A stretch of DNA of 9,467 nt. Source: Planctomycetota bacterium. GTDB lineage: Bacteria > Planctomycetota > Planctomycetia > Gemmatales > Gemmataceae. The DNA lies in NCBI GenBank assembly GCA_016200155.1, contig JACQFG010000101.1, forward strand, positions 1 to 9,467, written 5' to 3'. Shown here piece after piece: positions 1 through 6,768 of the stretch; the first letter of the stretch is position 1, and every line of letters starts with the position of its first letter. The position numbers and the translations under genes are program-made. The notes below the pieces were generated by a model. It was not told where the DNA came from and searched no databases. It was given only the letters and a program-made list of their open reading frames with translations.

Positions 1-2
1 GC

Positions 3-257
3 ACGGTCGGCGGCCGCGACCACTGGCCGCAGTCGGGCTTCTGCTTCATCGCCGGCGGCGGCCTACGCACCGGCCAGGTCATCGTCGCCACCGACCCGCG
101 CGGCGAAAACCCCGCCGGCCGAGCGTACACGCCGCAAAACGTGCTGGCCACGCTGTACCACGTCCTCAGCATCGACCCGGTGACCACCATCAACGATCAC
201 CAGGGCCGCCCGCACTATCTGCTGGACGACCGCGAGAAAGTGGCAGAGCTGGTCTAA
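3..257 (+). CDS. DUF1501 family protein, C-terminal fragment
   Basis: This is an 84-codon open frame entering from the left edge and ending in TAA at 255-257. It begins near a GRDHWP motif and continues with a glycine-rich stretch (IAGGGLRTGQVIVATD) and a PQNVLATLYHVLSID segment. These are typical of the last part of DUF1501 (PF07394) proteins, sulfatase/alkaline-phosphatase-like proteins that are abundant in planctomycetes. The short tail with NDHQGRP and LLDD also fits the usual end of the family. Family members are generally predicted to be exported, but the N-terminus and catalytic metal-site residues lie outside the window, so activity cannot be judged. A palindromic repeat follows four bases after the stop. 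I am confident of the family but not of any substrate. Confidence 0.85.
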   Translation, partial: TVGGRDHWPQSGFCFIAGGGLRTGQVIVATDPRGENPAGRAYTPQNVLATLYHVLSIDPVTTINDHQGRPHYLLDDREKVAELV

Positions 258-260
258 GAA

Positions 261-328
261 GCTCACGCAAAGGCGCAAAGGCGCAAATAATAAGATTCGC
301 GGCAAATCCTTGGCGCCTTTGCGTGAGC
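261..328. repeat. Inverted repeat of the GCAAAGGCGC type
   Basis: A perfect 16-bp inverted repeat, GCTCACGCAAAGGCGC at 261-276 and its complement at 313-328, flanks a 36-base centre. The left arm runs into tandem copies of GCAAAGGCGC, giving a short direct repeat inside the palindrome. The same motif read on the other strand encodes the spurious peptide FAPLRLCV that I remember from many planctomycete and other environmental genomes, so it is probably a dispersed intergenic repeat. The transcript could fold into a strong hairpin after the DUF1501 stop. There is no T-tract right after the stem, so an ordinary intrinsic terminator is not clear. The stem ends only six bases before the Shine-Dalgarno sequence of the next gene. 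Confidence 0.8.
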
Positions 329-344
329 CATTTGAGGTAGTACC

Positions 345-2171
345 ATGCGATACGCTATCGTGCTCCTCGCCTTTTTCCTGACGGTCCCCAGTCTGCTCGC
401 CAACGAAAAGCCGGCCAAACCGGCGCCGATGATTTTCGTCGAGACTCAATTCCCCGGCGCCAGCGCCCTCGTGCTTGCCGACACCGTGGCCGAGCCGATC
501 GAGAAGCAGCTCGACGGCCTCGAAGGCGTGGTGCAACTGGCGTCGCGCTGCAATAACGATGGCACGTACCTCCTCGCGATCTCGTTCAAGCCGGGCGTCA
601 ATCTCGACCAGGCGCAGGTGAACGTGCAGGACCGTGTCGCGCGTGCCTTGCCGATGCTCCCCGATTTGGTGAAGGACGGCGGGATTACGGTCAAGAAGAA
701 ATCGCCCGTGCTGATGATCGTCAACCTGTCGTCGCCGAAGGATCGGTACGACACGCTTTATCTGAGCAACTATGCGACCATTCAGCTCAAGGACGAACTG
801 ACGCGCCTGACCGGTGTCGCCGCGGTCACTCTCTTCGGCACGCGCGACTACAGTATGCGTGCGTGGCTCGATCCGCAGAAAATGGCGGCCCGCAAGCTGT
901 CGGCGACCGATGTGATCGATGCGATTCGCATGCAAAACGTACAAGTCGCCGCCGGCGCGATCGGTCAGCCGCCGATCGCCAAGGATTTCAAGTTCTCGAT
1001 CACGACACAGGGCCGGCTCAAGGACGCGAAGGAGTTCGAAGACATCATCATCAAGAACGATCCGACGGGCGCAAGAGTGCGCCTGAAGGACGTCGGCCGG
1101 GTCGAACTCGGCGCCCAGGCCGTGAACGGCAACGTCCGCCACAACGGCCAAGCCAGCGTCGCCCTCGGGATCTATCCCCTCCCCGACAGCAACGCAAAGC
1201 AGACCAGCCGAGCCGTCGAGCAAAGGCTGGCGGAGCTTCGCAAGCGCCTGCCCGAGGGACTCAAGCTCGACGTCGTCTTCGACTTCGCCGCGACGCCCGC
1301 CGACTATCTGCTGATCGACGTCGAGTTGCCGCCTGCTGCATCCGCGGAGCGCATCGACCGGACGTTATCGGCCTGCGACAAGCTGCTGCGTGACGTGCCC
1401 GGCGTGCAGGACCTGACGACGTTCACCGAGAACCCGTTCGATATCGTTCGCAATCAGCCGTGCATCCTCGTGCGCCTGGCTCCTGCCGACAAACGAAAAA
1501 TGAGCCGCACAGAGATCACCCGAGCCATTCGCGCCAAGCTTGCAAACGTGCCGGACGCATTGCTGCGCCTCCGTCATCTGGCGCGCGCCGGCATCTCCAG
1601 GCACGGCTACCCCATCGATGCCGCGGTCACCGGACCGGAGGCGGACAAGGTACACGCGTTGGCCCAGGCATTCGCCGGGCGGTTGCAGAAAGCCAAGAAG
1701 CTGACGGATGTCTGGGTGAGCCGGGAGTCCAGCCCGCGGCCGCAGCTCTTCATCGAGATCGACCGCGCCAAGGCGGCGAATCTTGACGTGGCGATTTCCG
1801 ACATCATCGCCACGATGGAAGCCCGTCTTGGCTCCGTGTACGTCAATCAGTTCAACGTGTTTGGCCGAACCTGGCAGCTCAATGTCCAACTCGATGGCAA
1901 GCCCGGCGGTCGCGTCAGGGACCTCAAGCAGATCCAGGTCCGCAACTCCAAGTGCGATATGGTGCCGATCGGATCCCTGGTGAATGTGAAGGCAATTGAC
2001 GCGCCGGCAACGATCCACCGCATCGACCTGCGTCCCGCCGTGCAGGTTTCCGCCAATCCCGCGGCCGACGTGTCTCTCCTGGAGGCGCGCGGTTTCGCCG
2101 CATCGCAATTCGAAAAAGCTCGCAAAAAGCTGCGATTGCCGGCAGACTATCGCCTCACGTGGCTGCCCTGA
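345..2171 (+). CDS. Exported RND porter-domain protein lacking both membrane bundles
   Basis: This 608-residue protein starts at ATG 345, with GAGGT at 334-338 six bases upstream. Residues 1-20 form a signal peptide or single anchor helix. Residues 28-318 match the first periplasmic half of AcrB/HAE1 pumps: TQFPGAS near 34, EKQLDGLEGV near 53, QVQV-type QVNVQDRVARALP near 91, a GQPPIAKDFKFSI docking arm near 207, RLKDVGRVELG near 246, and a final LPEGLKLDVVFDFAATP. In a pump TM2-TM7 would follow here. Instead, at about residue 320, the second periplasmic half starts (YLLIDVELPPAASAERI) and continues through QLFIEIDRAKAANLDV near 467, YVNQFNVFGRTWQLNVQ near 499 and MVPIGSLV near 539. It ends in YRLTWLP, where TM8 would start. 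The proton-relay residues of TM4 and TM10 are therefore absent. No adaptor or outer-membrane gene is adjacent. It may be a periplasmic scaffold, binding protein or pump partner. Homology is clear; function is unknown. Confidence 0.88.
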   Translation: MRYAIVLLAFFLTVPSLLANEKPAKPAPMIFVETQFPGASALVLADTVAEPIEKQLDGLEGVVQLASRCNNDGTYLLAISFKPGVNLDQAQVNVQDRVARALPMLPDLVKDGGITVKKKSPVLMIVNLSSPKDRYDTLYLSNYATIQLKDELTRLTGVAAVTLFGTRDYSMRAWLDPQKMAARKLSATDVIDAIRMQNVQVAAGAIGQPPIAKDFKFSITTQGRLKDAKEFEDIIIKNDPTGARVRLKDVGRVELGAQAVNGNVRHNGQASVALGIYPLPDSNAKQTSRAVEQRLAELRKRLPEGLKLDVVFDFAATPADYLLIDVELPPAASAERIDRTLSACDKLLRDVPGVQDLTTFTENPFDIVRNQPCILVRLAPADKRKMSRTEITRAIRAKLANVPDALLRLRHLARAGISRHGYPIDAAVTGPEADKVHALAQAFAGRLQKAKKLTDVWVSRESSPRPQLFIEIDRAKAANLDVAISDIIATMEARLGSVYVNQFNVFGRTWQLNVQLDGKPGGRVRDLKQIQVRNSKCDMVPIGSLVNVKAIDAPATIHRIDLRPAVQVSANPAADVSLLEARGFAASQFEKARKKLRLPADYRLTWLP

Positions 2172-2216
2172 AACGACGACGTGTCCGGTCGCAGACGAAA
2201 TCACGCCAGCCGATCT

Positions 2217-2243
2217 GTAACATATTACTGATATTGATGTTAC
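2217..2243. promoter_or_regulatory. AT-rich dyad, possible operator for the XPB unit
   Basis: GTAACAT at 2217-2223 is followed after 13 bases by its exact complement ATGTTAC at 2237-2243. The core is markedly AT-rich in an otherwise GC-rich sequence. The dyad lies in the only sizeable gap upstream of the helicase gene (2172-2391), 45 bases after the previous stop. The size and spacing would suit a dimeric regulator, but no matching regulator is encoded nearby and a seven-base arm can occur by chance. Nothing else convincing was seen in this 220-bp gap except an isolated TTGACA at 2305-2310. Confidence 0.3.
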
Positions 2244-2380
2244 GCCATTTCTTGTTTTGCGCCGCTATGACTTCGCCTTGCATCGGACACGGCTAACCAC
2301 TACATTGACATTTTCGGCCTTGCGCGACTCTTGGCCGGGAAATCGACGCATGGTCCGCGCGGAACAAGGGGCTTTCGGCG

Positions 2381-2385
2381 AAGGA
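2381..2385 (+). promoter_or_regulatory. Ribosome-binding site deciding the XPB start
   Basis: AAGGA at 2381-2385 lies six bases before ATG 2392. The earlier in-frame candidates, TTG 2257 and ATG 2350, lack such a site, and the residues they would add do not look like helicase sequence. The first family-like residues (NNPLIVQGDRTVLVEVD) begin about ten codons after ATG 2392. Confidence 0.75.
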
Positions 2386-2391
2386 AATCGC

Positions 2392-4155
2392 ATGAGTGAT
2401 GGAATGCACTACGATCCCAACAATCCGCTCATCGTTCAGGGCGACCGCACGGTCCTGGTCGAGGTGGACAATCCCAAATATGCCGAGGCCCGCGATGCCC
2501 TGGCGCCGTTCGCGGAACTCGAAAAATCGCCCGAGCACATTCACACCTATCGGCTCAGCGACCTATCTCTCTGGAATGCAGCCGCGGCGGGCCTCAGCGC
2601 CGACGACATGATCGTCGCGCTGCGCAAGTACAGCAAGTTCCCGCTGCCGATGAACTTGCTGACCGAAATCTCCGAACGGGTGGAACGCTACGGCCGGGTC
2701 AAGCTGATCAAGCATGGCGACAAGCTCAAGCTCGTCTGTGCGGACAAGCCGCTCCTGGAAGAGCTGGCCCGGCAGCCGAAGTTGCGCGATTACCTGGGCG
2801 AACGTCTCGATGCCAAGAGCTTCCAGATCGAGCCGAGCTTTCGCGGCGTCTTGAAACAGGCGCTCATCACGGTCGGCTATCCGGCCGAGGACCTGGCGGG
2901 CTACACCGAAGGCGCGGCGCTGACCATGCACTTGCGCGAGATCACCCGCGCCGGCATTCCCTTCCACGTGCGCGACTATCAGCGCGACGCGGCCGACATC
3001 TTCTACGCCGGCGGCGATGTGCGCGGCGGCTCCGGCGTCATCGTCCTGCCCTGCGGCGCCGGCAAGACCATCGTCGGCATCGTCGCCATGTCGATGATGC
3101 AAAAATCGACGCTCATCCTCACCACCAGCATCACCGCCGTCAAGCAGTGGATCCGCGAGATCGTCGATCGCACCGATCTGACCGAGGCCGACGTCGTCGA
3201 ATACTCCGGCGAGGTCAAGAACATCGGGCCCGTCACCGTGGCGACCTATCAGATCCTCACGCATCGGCCTGACAAGAAGGAAGAGTTCCCGCACTTCAAG
3301 ATCTTCGATCAGCGCGACTGGGGCCTGATCATCTATGACGAAGTGCATCTTCTCCCCGCGCCGGTTTTCCGCGTGACCGCGAACATCCAGGCCCGACGCC
3401 GGCTCGGTCTCACCGCGACCTTGATTCGCGAGGATGGCCGGGAGAGCGACGTGTTCAGCCTGATCGGGCCGAAGAAATACGATGTGCCGTGGCGCGAACT
3501 GGAGACCAAGGGCTGGATCGCGGAGGCGAACTGCACCGAGGTCCGCGTTGCCCTGCCCGACGACATGCGCATGGAGTACGCCGTCAGCGAATGGCGGCAC
3601 AAGTACCGCATCGCCAGCGAGAACCCCGCCAAGGAGGACGTCGTCGAACGGTTGATGAACAGTCACGACGACAAGAACATCCTCATCATCGGCCAGTACC
3701 TGCGTCAGCTTCGTAGCCTGCAAAAGCGCTTCGATCTGCCGCTCATCACCGGCGCGACCGACAATCAGACGCGCGAGGATCTGTACGGCAAATTCCGCCG
3801 CGGCGAAATCAAACGGCTCATCCTCTCCAAGGTCGGCAACTTCGCCATCGACCTGCCCGACGCTCAGGTGCTGATCCAGGTCTCCGGCACGTTTGGCTCA
3901 CGCCAGGAAGAAGCGCAACGCCTGGGCCGAATCTTGCGCCCCAAGGCGAACGGCGAGTCGGCCCACTTCTTCACGTTGGTGACGCGTGACACCCGCGAAC
4001 TCGATTTCGCCCATCATCGCCAGATGTTCCTCACCGAGCAGGGCTACAGCTACGGCATCCTCGACGGCAGCGATTTGCTCGCAGAGCCTGAAGTGTTAGC
4101 GAAGGAACTGCCCTCTTCGCTCACGCTGCAGGCTCCGACGGAGATCGCCACATGA
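2392..4155 (+). CDS. XPB/Rad25-type DNA repair helicase
   Basis: This 587-residue superfamily 2 helicase closely resembles bacterial XPB proteins such as the one of Mycobacterium tuberculosis, which is known as an ATP-dependent 3'-5' DNA helicase. Residues 12-105 form the XPB/Ssl2 N-terminal domain (Helicase_C_3 type: PLIVQGDRTVLVEVD, YRLSDLSLWNAAAAG). Residues 112-165 form a small alpha-beta module shared with both downstream proteins. The helicase core follows: RDYQ near 194, Walker A GAGKT at 222-226, DEVH at 316-319, TAT at 341-343, the XPB-specific RED loop at 346-348, and motif VI QRLGRILRP at 509-517. All catalytic motifs are intact. Its ATGA overlap with the next gene indicates translational coupling. 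A role in nucleotide excision repair or DNA remodelling in the cytoplasm is inferred from the family. Confidence 0.95.
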   Translation: MSDGMHYDPNNPLIVQGDRTVLVEVDNPKYAEARDALAPFAELEKSPEHIHTYRLSDLSLWNAAAAGLSADDMIVALRKYSKFPLPMNLLTEISERVERYGRVKLIKHGDKLKLVCADKPLLEELARQPKLRDYLGERLDAKSFQIEPSFRGVLKQALITVGYPAEDLAGYTEGAALTMHLREITRAGIPFHVRDYQRDAADIFYAGGDVRGGSGVIVLPCGAGKTIVGIVAMSMMQKSTLILTTSITAVKQWIREIVDRTDLTEADVVEYSGEVKNIGPVTVATYQILTHRPDKKEEFPHFKIFDQRDWGLIIYDEVHLLPAPVFRVTANIQARRRLGLTATLIREDGRESDVFSLIGPKKYDVPWRELETKGWIAEANCTEVRVALPDDMRMEYAVSEWRHKYRIASENPAKEDVVERLMNSHDDKNILIIGQYLRQLRSLQKRFDLPLITGATDNQTREDLYGKFRRGEIKRLILSKVGNFAIDLPDAQVLIQVSGTFGSRQEEAQRLGRILRPKANGESAHFFTLVTRDTRELDFAHHRQMFLTEQGYSYGILDGSDLLAEPEVLAKELPSSLTLQAPTEIAT

Positions 4156-4376
4156 TCGAGAAGGCGCAAACGCGAATCCCCGTCAAGCTGCATCGCAACG
4201 TCGCCCTCGTGCAAACGGAGGATGCGCTGCTGGCGGAGGAGCTGCTCGCCCACAAGAAATTGGCCGCGGACATCGTCGGCCGACTCTCCGATCGCGTTCT
4301 GTTGATACGCCCGGGCCGCGTCGATGCGGTGGTGCAGGAGCTGCGCCGCATGGGACACACGCCGTCGGTTTTGTGA
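4152..4376 (+). CDS. Small XPB-operon protein, p8/Tfb5-like module
   Basis: This 74-residue protein starts at ATG 4152, which overlaps the helicase stop as ATGA, with GGAG at 4140-4143 eight bases upstream. It is acidic-basic mixed and has no signal peptide. The predicted order is strand (NVALVQ, 16-21), helix (DALLAEELLAHKKLA, 24-38), strand (IVGRL, 41-45), strand (RVLLIR, 48-53) and helix (VDAVVQELRRMG, 57-68). The same order occurs in helicase residues 112-165 and at the end of the 713-residue protein. Arg44-Leu45 to Gly68 aligns without gaps to Arg138-Leu139 to Gly162 and Arg682-Leu683 to Gly706 of those proteins. The size and fold order match TFIIH p8 (GTF2H5/Tfb5, about 71 residues), which pairs with the p52 C-terminus. 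A role as dimerisation partner of the XPB-associated protein is inferred. The gene is surely real; the p8 analogy is a hypothesis. Confidence 0.8.
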   Translation: MIEKAQTRIPVKLHRNVALVQTEDALLAEELLAHKKLAADIVGRLSDRVLLIRPGRVDAVVQELRRMGHTPSVL

Positions 4377-4388
4377 GCATTAATCCAT

Positions 4389-4461
4389 GGCGAGCCGAGC
4401 TGCGTAAGCAGCCGGTTGAGGCACAACGCATCAACCGGCTGCTTACGCAGCTCGGCTCGCC
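4389..4461. repeat. Perfect 31-bp inverted repeat made of two REP-like hairpins
   Basis: Bases 4389-4419 and 4431-4461 are exact reverse complements over 31 bp, with an 11-base centre (4420-4430). Each arm is itself a hairpin. On the left, CCG (4395-4397), a bulged A, GCTGC (4399-4403), the loop GTAA (4404-4407), GCAGC (4408-4412) and CGG (4413-4415) pair up, and in RNA the loop would be a GNRA tetraloop. The right arm is the mirror image. Two head-to-head copies of a short palindrome recall bacterial REP/BIME elements. It fills the gap between two co-directional genes that look functionally linked and ends six bases before the next start codon. There is no T-tract, so a simple terminator is unlikely. 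Confidence 0.9.
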
Positions 4462-4467
4462 GCACCG

Positions 4468-6609
4468 ATGAAAATGACGCACGGAAACACCGATCGCTGG
4501 ACGCAACATATCCGTCACACGCTGATGCGCTATGACGAAGCGCTGCTGCGGCAGGTCGCGCACAAGTTGTGCAAGCCTCGCAATCAATGGCCCGTCGATG
4601 AACTGCTCGAACGCCTGGTGTCGGCGTTCGACAATGCCGCCATGATCGATCGGCGCCTGAAGGACATGCCGGCGGCGTGTCGGCAGATTCTCGCTGTGAT
4701 CGGGCAGAGCCAGCAGCCGCGCTGGCCGGTCGGGTCGCTGGTCGAAATCCTGGTCTGCCTGGGCGCCCAGGACGGTCTGGCGCCGCTGGTCGCTTTGCTG
4801 GAATCGGGGTTGCTGCTTCCGGAGCTGTTTCCGTTCGGCACGCCCGTGGACGAAGATAAGATCAGCGGCCGTTCGAAGCTCCGCAACTTCGAAAGCTGGC
4901 TGGGACGCTCCGAGCCGATGCCGATGCTGCTGGCGTCGCCGGGGGTCAGCAAGCGGGTAGCAAGCGAAGAACTCGGCATCACTTGCCCCGCGGTCAAGGC
5001 AGCCAAGGACGCGCCGGTTCACGAGGCGGACGGGCTCGATTGGCCGTTGCGTCTGGCGGTCCTGTGGCAGCAAGTTCTGGCGGCTCCGCTGCGCCGCACC
5101 CAGCAAAAGGAATACTTCAAACGCGATTACGATCGCTTGCGGACCGACCCCTTGCTCTGCGCCGCCCCGACCGACGTGCTCGCCGCCGTTCCCGATCCGG
5201 GCTTCTTCGCGGCAGCGCTGGCGTCGGCGTCGGGGCTGTTGCACGAGGAGCAATCGGAGCTGCGCGCCGGCGCTTGGCCTGCCTACTGGAAAGGATCGTT
5301 GCCGACTCTTCTCGCCGAGTTTTGGACATCCCTGTCGCGCGTCAATTCCTGGGGCCCCGCCACCGGTCACGCGCCGAGCGATGGCCCCGCCAACCCGTAT
5401 CCGTCCGCGTATTTGCTCGCGCTCCTGTTGTTGTCGCGCCTGCCCGAGAAAAGCTGGACGACGCCTCAAGCCATTGAAGATTGGATTGCCGCCCGCCATC
5501 CCTACTGGCTCGGCAAGAAAGGCGCCACGCTTGGCATTGCCGCGTTTCTGCTCGGCGTCGCCTATTCGCTTCGACTTGTGCAGGCGACGAAAAGCGATGA
5601 CGGCTGGCTCGTTCGGCTGTCGTCGCTGGGCCGCTGGGTGATGGGCGTCGATGACAAACCGCCGACGCTGCCGACCTTCAAGCAGACGCTGCTGGTGCAG
5701 CCGAACCTGGAGATGCTGGCGTATCGTCAAGGCCTGACGCCGGAGTTGATCGCGGGCCTGAGCAAGATCGCGACGTGGAAAGGCCTCGGCCCCGCCTGCA
5801 CGCTTCAGCTCGAGCCGCACAGCGTTTATCGCGCCCTGGAGATGGGCGAGTCGTTTGCGAGCATCGTACACATGCTGGAAGGCCACGGCATGAAGGCCTT
5901 GCCCGGCGCGGTGCTCGATTCGCTGAAGACGTGGTCGAACAAGCGCGAACTGATCAGCATCTACTCGGCCGGCGCCATCTTCGAGTTCGCATCGACCGCC
6001 GAGATGAACGAGGCGATCGCGCGCGGGCTGCCGGCGATTCGCCTGACCGATCGGCTCGCCATCGTCGCCAACGAGAATGGCATCGCGTATCAGAATTTTC
6101 GCTTGACGGGGACGCGCGACTACACGCTGCCGCCGGAACGCTGTGTTGATGTCGAGGCCGACGGCGTGACGCTGAACGTCGATCTGGCCCGCTCCGACCT
6201 GCTGCTGGAGACCGACGTGCAGCGGTTCGCCGAGCCGATCCCGCAGACCAGCGTGCAACCCCGGCGCGCGTACCGCATCACGCCGGCGTCGATCCTGGCG
6301 GCCCGGCAGCAGGGCGTCACCATGAACCATCTCGAGACGTGGTTCGTGCAGCGGACGGGGCTGCCGATCTCCGCCGCCGCCATGCTGCTGATGGCCGGCC
6401 CCGACGCCGCCCCGATCGAGCTGCGCCGGCAAATGGTGCTGCACGTCGCCAACGAACACCTCGCCGACGGCCTGCAACAATGGCCCGGCACCCGCACCTT
6501 CATCAAGGGCCGACTCGGCCCGACGGCACTGGTCCTGGACGAGAACGACATCGGCCTGCTGACGGAACGGCTGAAGGAGCTGGGGGCCAAGGTGATGTTT
6601 GAGGGGTGA
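4468..6609 (+). CDS. XPB-associated protein with XPB/Ssl2-like (p52-like) domain
   Basis: This is a 713-residue soluble protein with no helicase motifs. Residues 1-400 are a long helical region (RQVAHKL, VDELLERLVSAF, LVEILVCLGAQDG) that may contain winged-helix repeats. Residues 408-640 resemble the Helicase_C_3 (XPB/Ssl2 N-terminal) domain: LLVQPNLEML at 408, YSAGAIFEFAS near 503, YRITPASILAARQQGV near 602. Residues 650-713 repeat the module of the 74-residue protein (IKGRL, ALVL, LLTERLKELG). Such proteins neighbour XPB in other bacteria; I recall Rv0862c next to Rv0861c in M. tuberculosis. The order winged-helix-like region, XPB-interacting domain, small C-terminal clutch recalls TFIIH p52/Tfb2, which anchors and stimulates XPB. 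The start is uncertain: ATG 4468 and 4474 have the palindrome where a Shine-Dalgarno should be, and ATG 4525 also lacks one. The family is likely; the p52 equivalence is inferred. Confidence 0.85.
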   Translation: MKMTHGNTDRWTQHIRHTLMRYDEALLRQVAHKLCKPRNQWPVDELLERLVSAFDNAAMIDRRLKDMPAACRQILAVIGQSQQPRWPVGSLVEILVCLGAQDGLAPLVALLESGLLLPELFPFGTPVDEDKISGRSKLRNFESWLGRSEPMPMLLASPGVSKRVASEELGITCPAVKAAKDAPVHEADGLDWPLRLAVLWQQVLAAPLRRTQQKEYFKRDYDRLRTDPLLCAAPTDVLAAVPDPGFFAAALASASGLLHEEQSELRAGAWPAYWKGSLPTLLAEFWTSLSRVNSWGPATGHAPSDGPANPYPSAYLLALLLLSRLPEKSWTTPQAIEDWIAARHPYWLGKKGATLGIAAFLLGVAYSLRLVQATKSDDGWLVRLSSLGRWVMGVDDKPPTLPTFKQTLLVQPNLEMLAYRQGLTPELIAGLSKIATWKGLGPACTLQLEPHSVYRALEMGESFASIVHMLEGHGMKALPGAVLDSLKTWSNKRELISIYSAGAIFEFASTAEMNEAIARGLPAIRLTDRLAIVANENGIAYQNFRLTGTRDYTLPPERCVDVEADGVTLNVDLARSDLLLETDVQRFAEPIPQTSVQPRRAYRITPASILAARQQGVTMNHLETWFVQRTGLPISAAAMLLMAGPDAAPIELRRQMVLHVANEHLADGLQQWPGTRTFIKGRLGPTALVLDENDIGLLTERLKELGAKVMFEG

Positions 6610-6702
6610 CTTGGCATATCATCGTCATTCGCGATTCATATTGCGAATTCCATGCTCTTCCCACGCATTCAAGGCATGAACGACATTTCTTCGGTTTTTC
6701 TG

Positions 6703-6731
6703 TTGCCATTTGCGCGGTTACTGCGTACTAT
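6703..6731 (+). promoter_or_regulatory. Sigma-70-like promoter for the RING-like gene
   Basis: TTGCCA at 6703-6708 (five of six matches to TTGACA) is separated by exactly 17 bases from TACTAT at 6726-6731 (four of six matches to TATAAT). Transcription would begin near 6738, giving a leader of about 40 bases before ATG 6778. It lies in the 168-base gap after the XPB unit, which is visibly poorer in GC than the genes around it. The match is by eye only. Confidence 0.45.
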
Positions 6732-6768
6732 TGGTTTGTGATTGCTAACTTGTTGGGGCCCTGTTTCT

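Noticed and set aside
63..1223. A 386-codon open frame on the - strand across the DUF1501 tail and RND-like gene
   Set aside because: It spans two well-supported + strand genes and an intergenic palindrome, and its composition is that of an antisense shadow.
1300..1310. Assembly artefact as the cause of the missing RND membrane segments
   Set aside because: A single misassembly could remove TM2-TM7 but not also end the frame neatly before TM8, and the downstream sequence is ordinary. I cannot exclude it fully without reads.
2305..2333. TTGACA at 2305-2310 as a promoter for the helicase operon
   Set aside because: The -35 hexamer is perfect, but no acceptable -10 lies 16-18 bases downstream (CTCTTG, ACTCTT or TCTTGG), so I did not call it.
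2257..2391. Upstream extension of the helicase from TTG 2257 or ATG 2350
   Set aside because: No ribosome-binding site precedes these codons and the added residues do not resemble XPB. AAGGA before ATG 2392 is well placed.
2563..3723. A 386-codon open frame on the - strand inside the helicase gene
   Set aside because: It lies opposite the conserved helicase motifs and has a low-complexity Asp/Gly/Ala-rich composition.
4389..4461. Intrinsic transcription terminator
   Set aside because: The stem is strong, but the bases after it (GCACCGATGAAAATG) contain no T-tract and a gene starts at once.
4183..6480. A 765-codon open frame on the - strand opposite the p52-like gene
   Set aside because: Its product is rich in Arg, Gln, Gly and His with no recognisable motif, as expected for the mirror frame of a GC-rich gene. 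The + strand frame has recognisable domains and fits the operon.
6627..6648. Inverted repeat ATTCGC-N10-GCGAAT after the p52-like gene
   Set aside because: The six-base arms and ten-base spacer are weak and no T-tract follows, so it is indistinguishable from chance.
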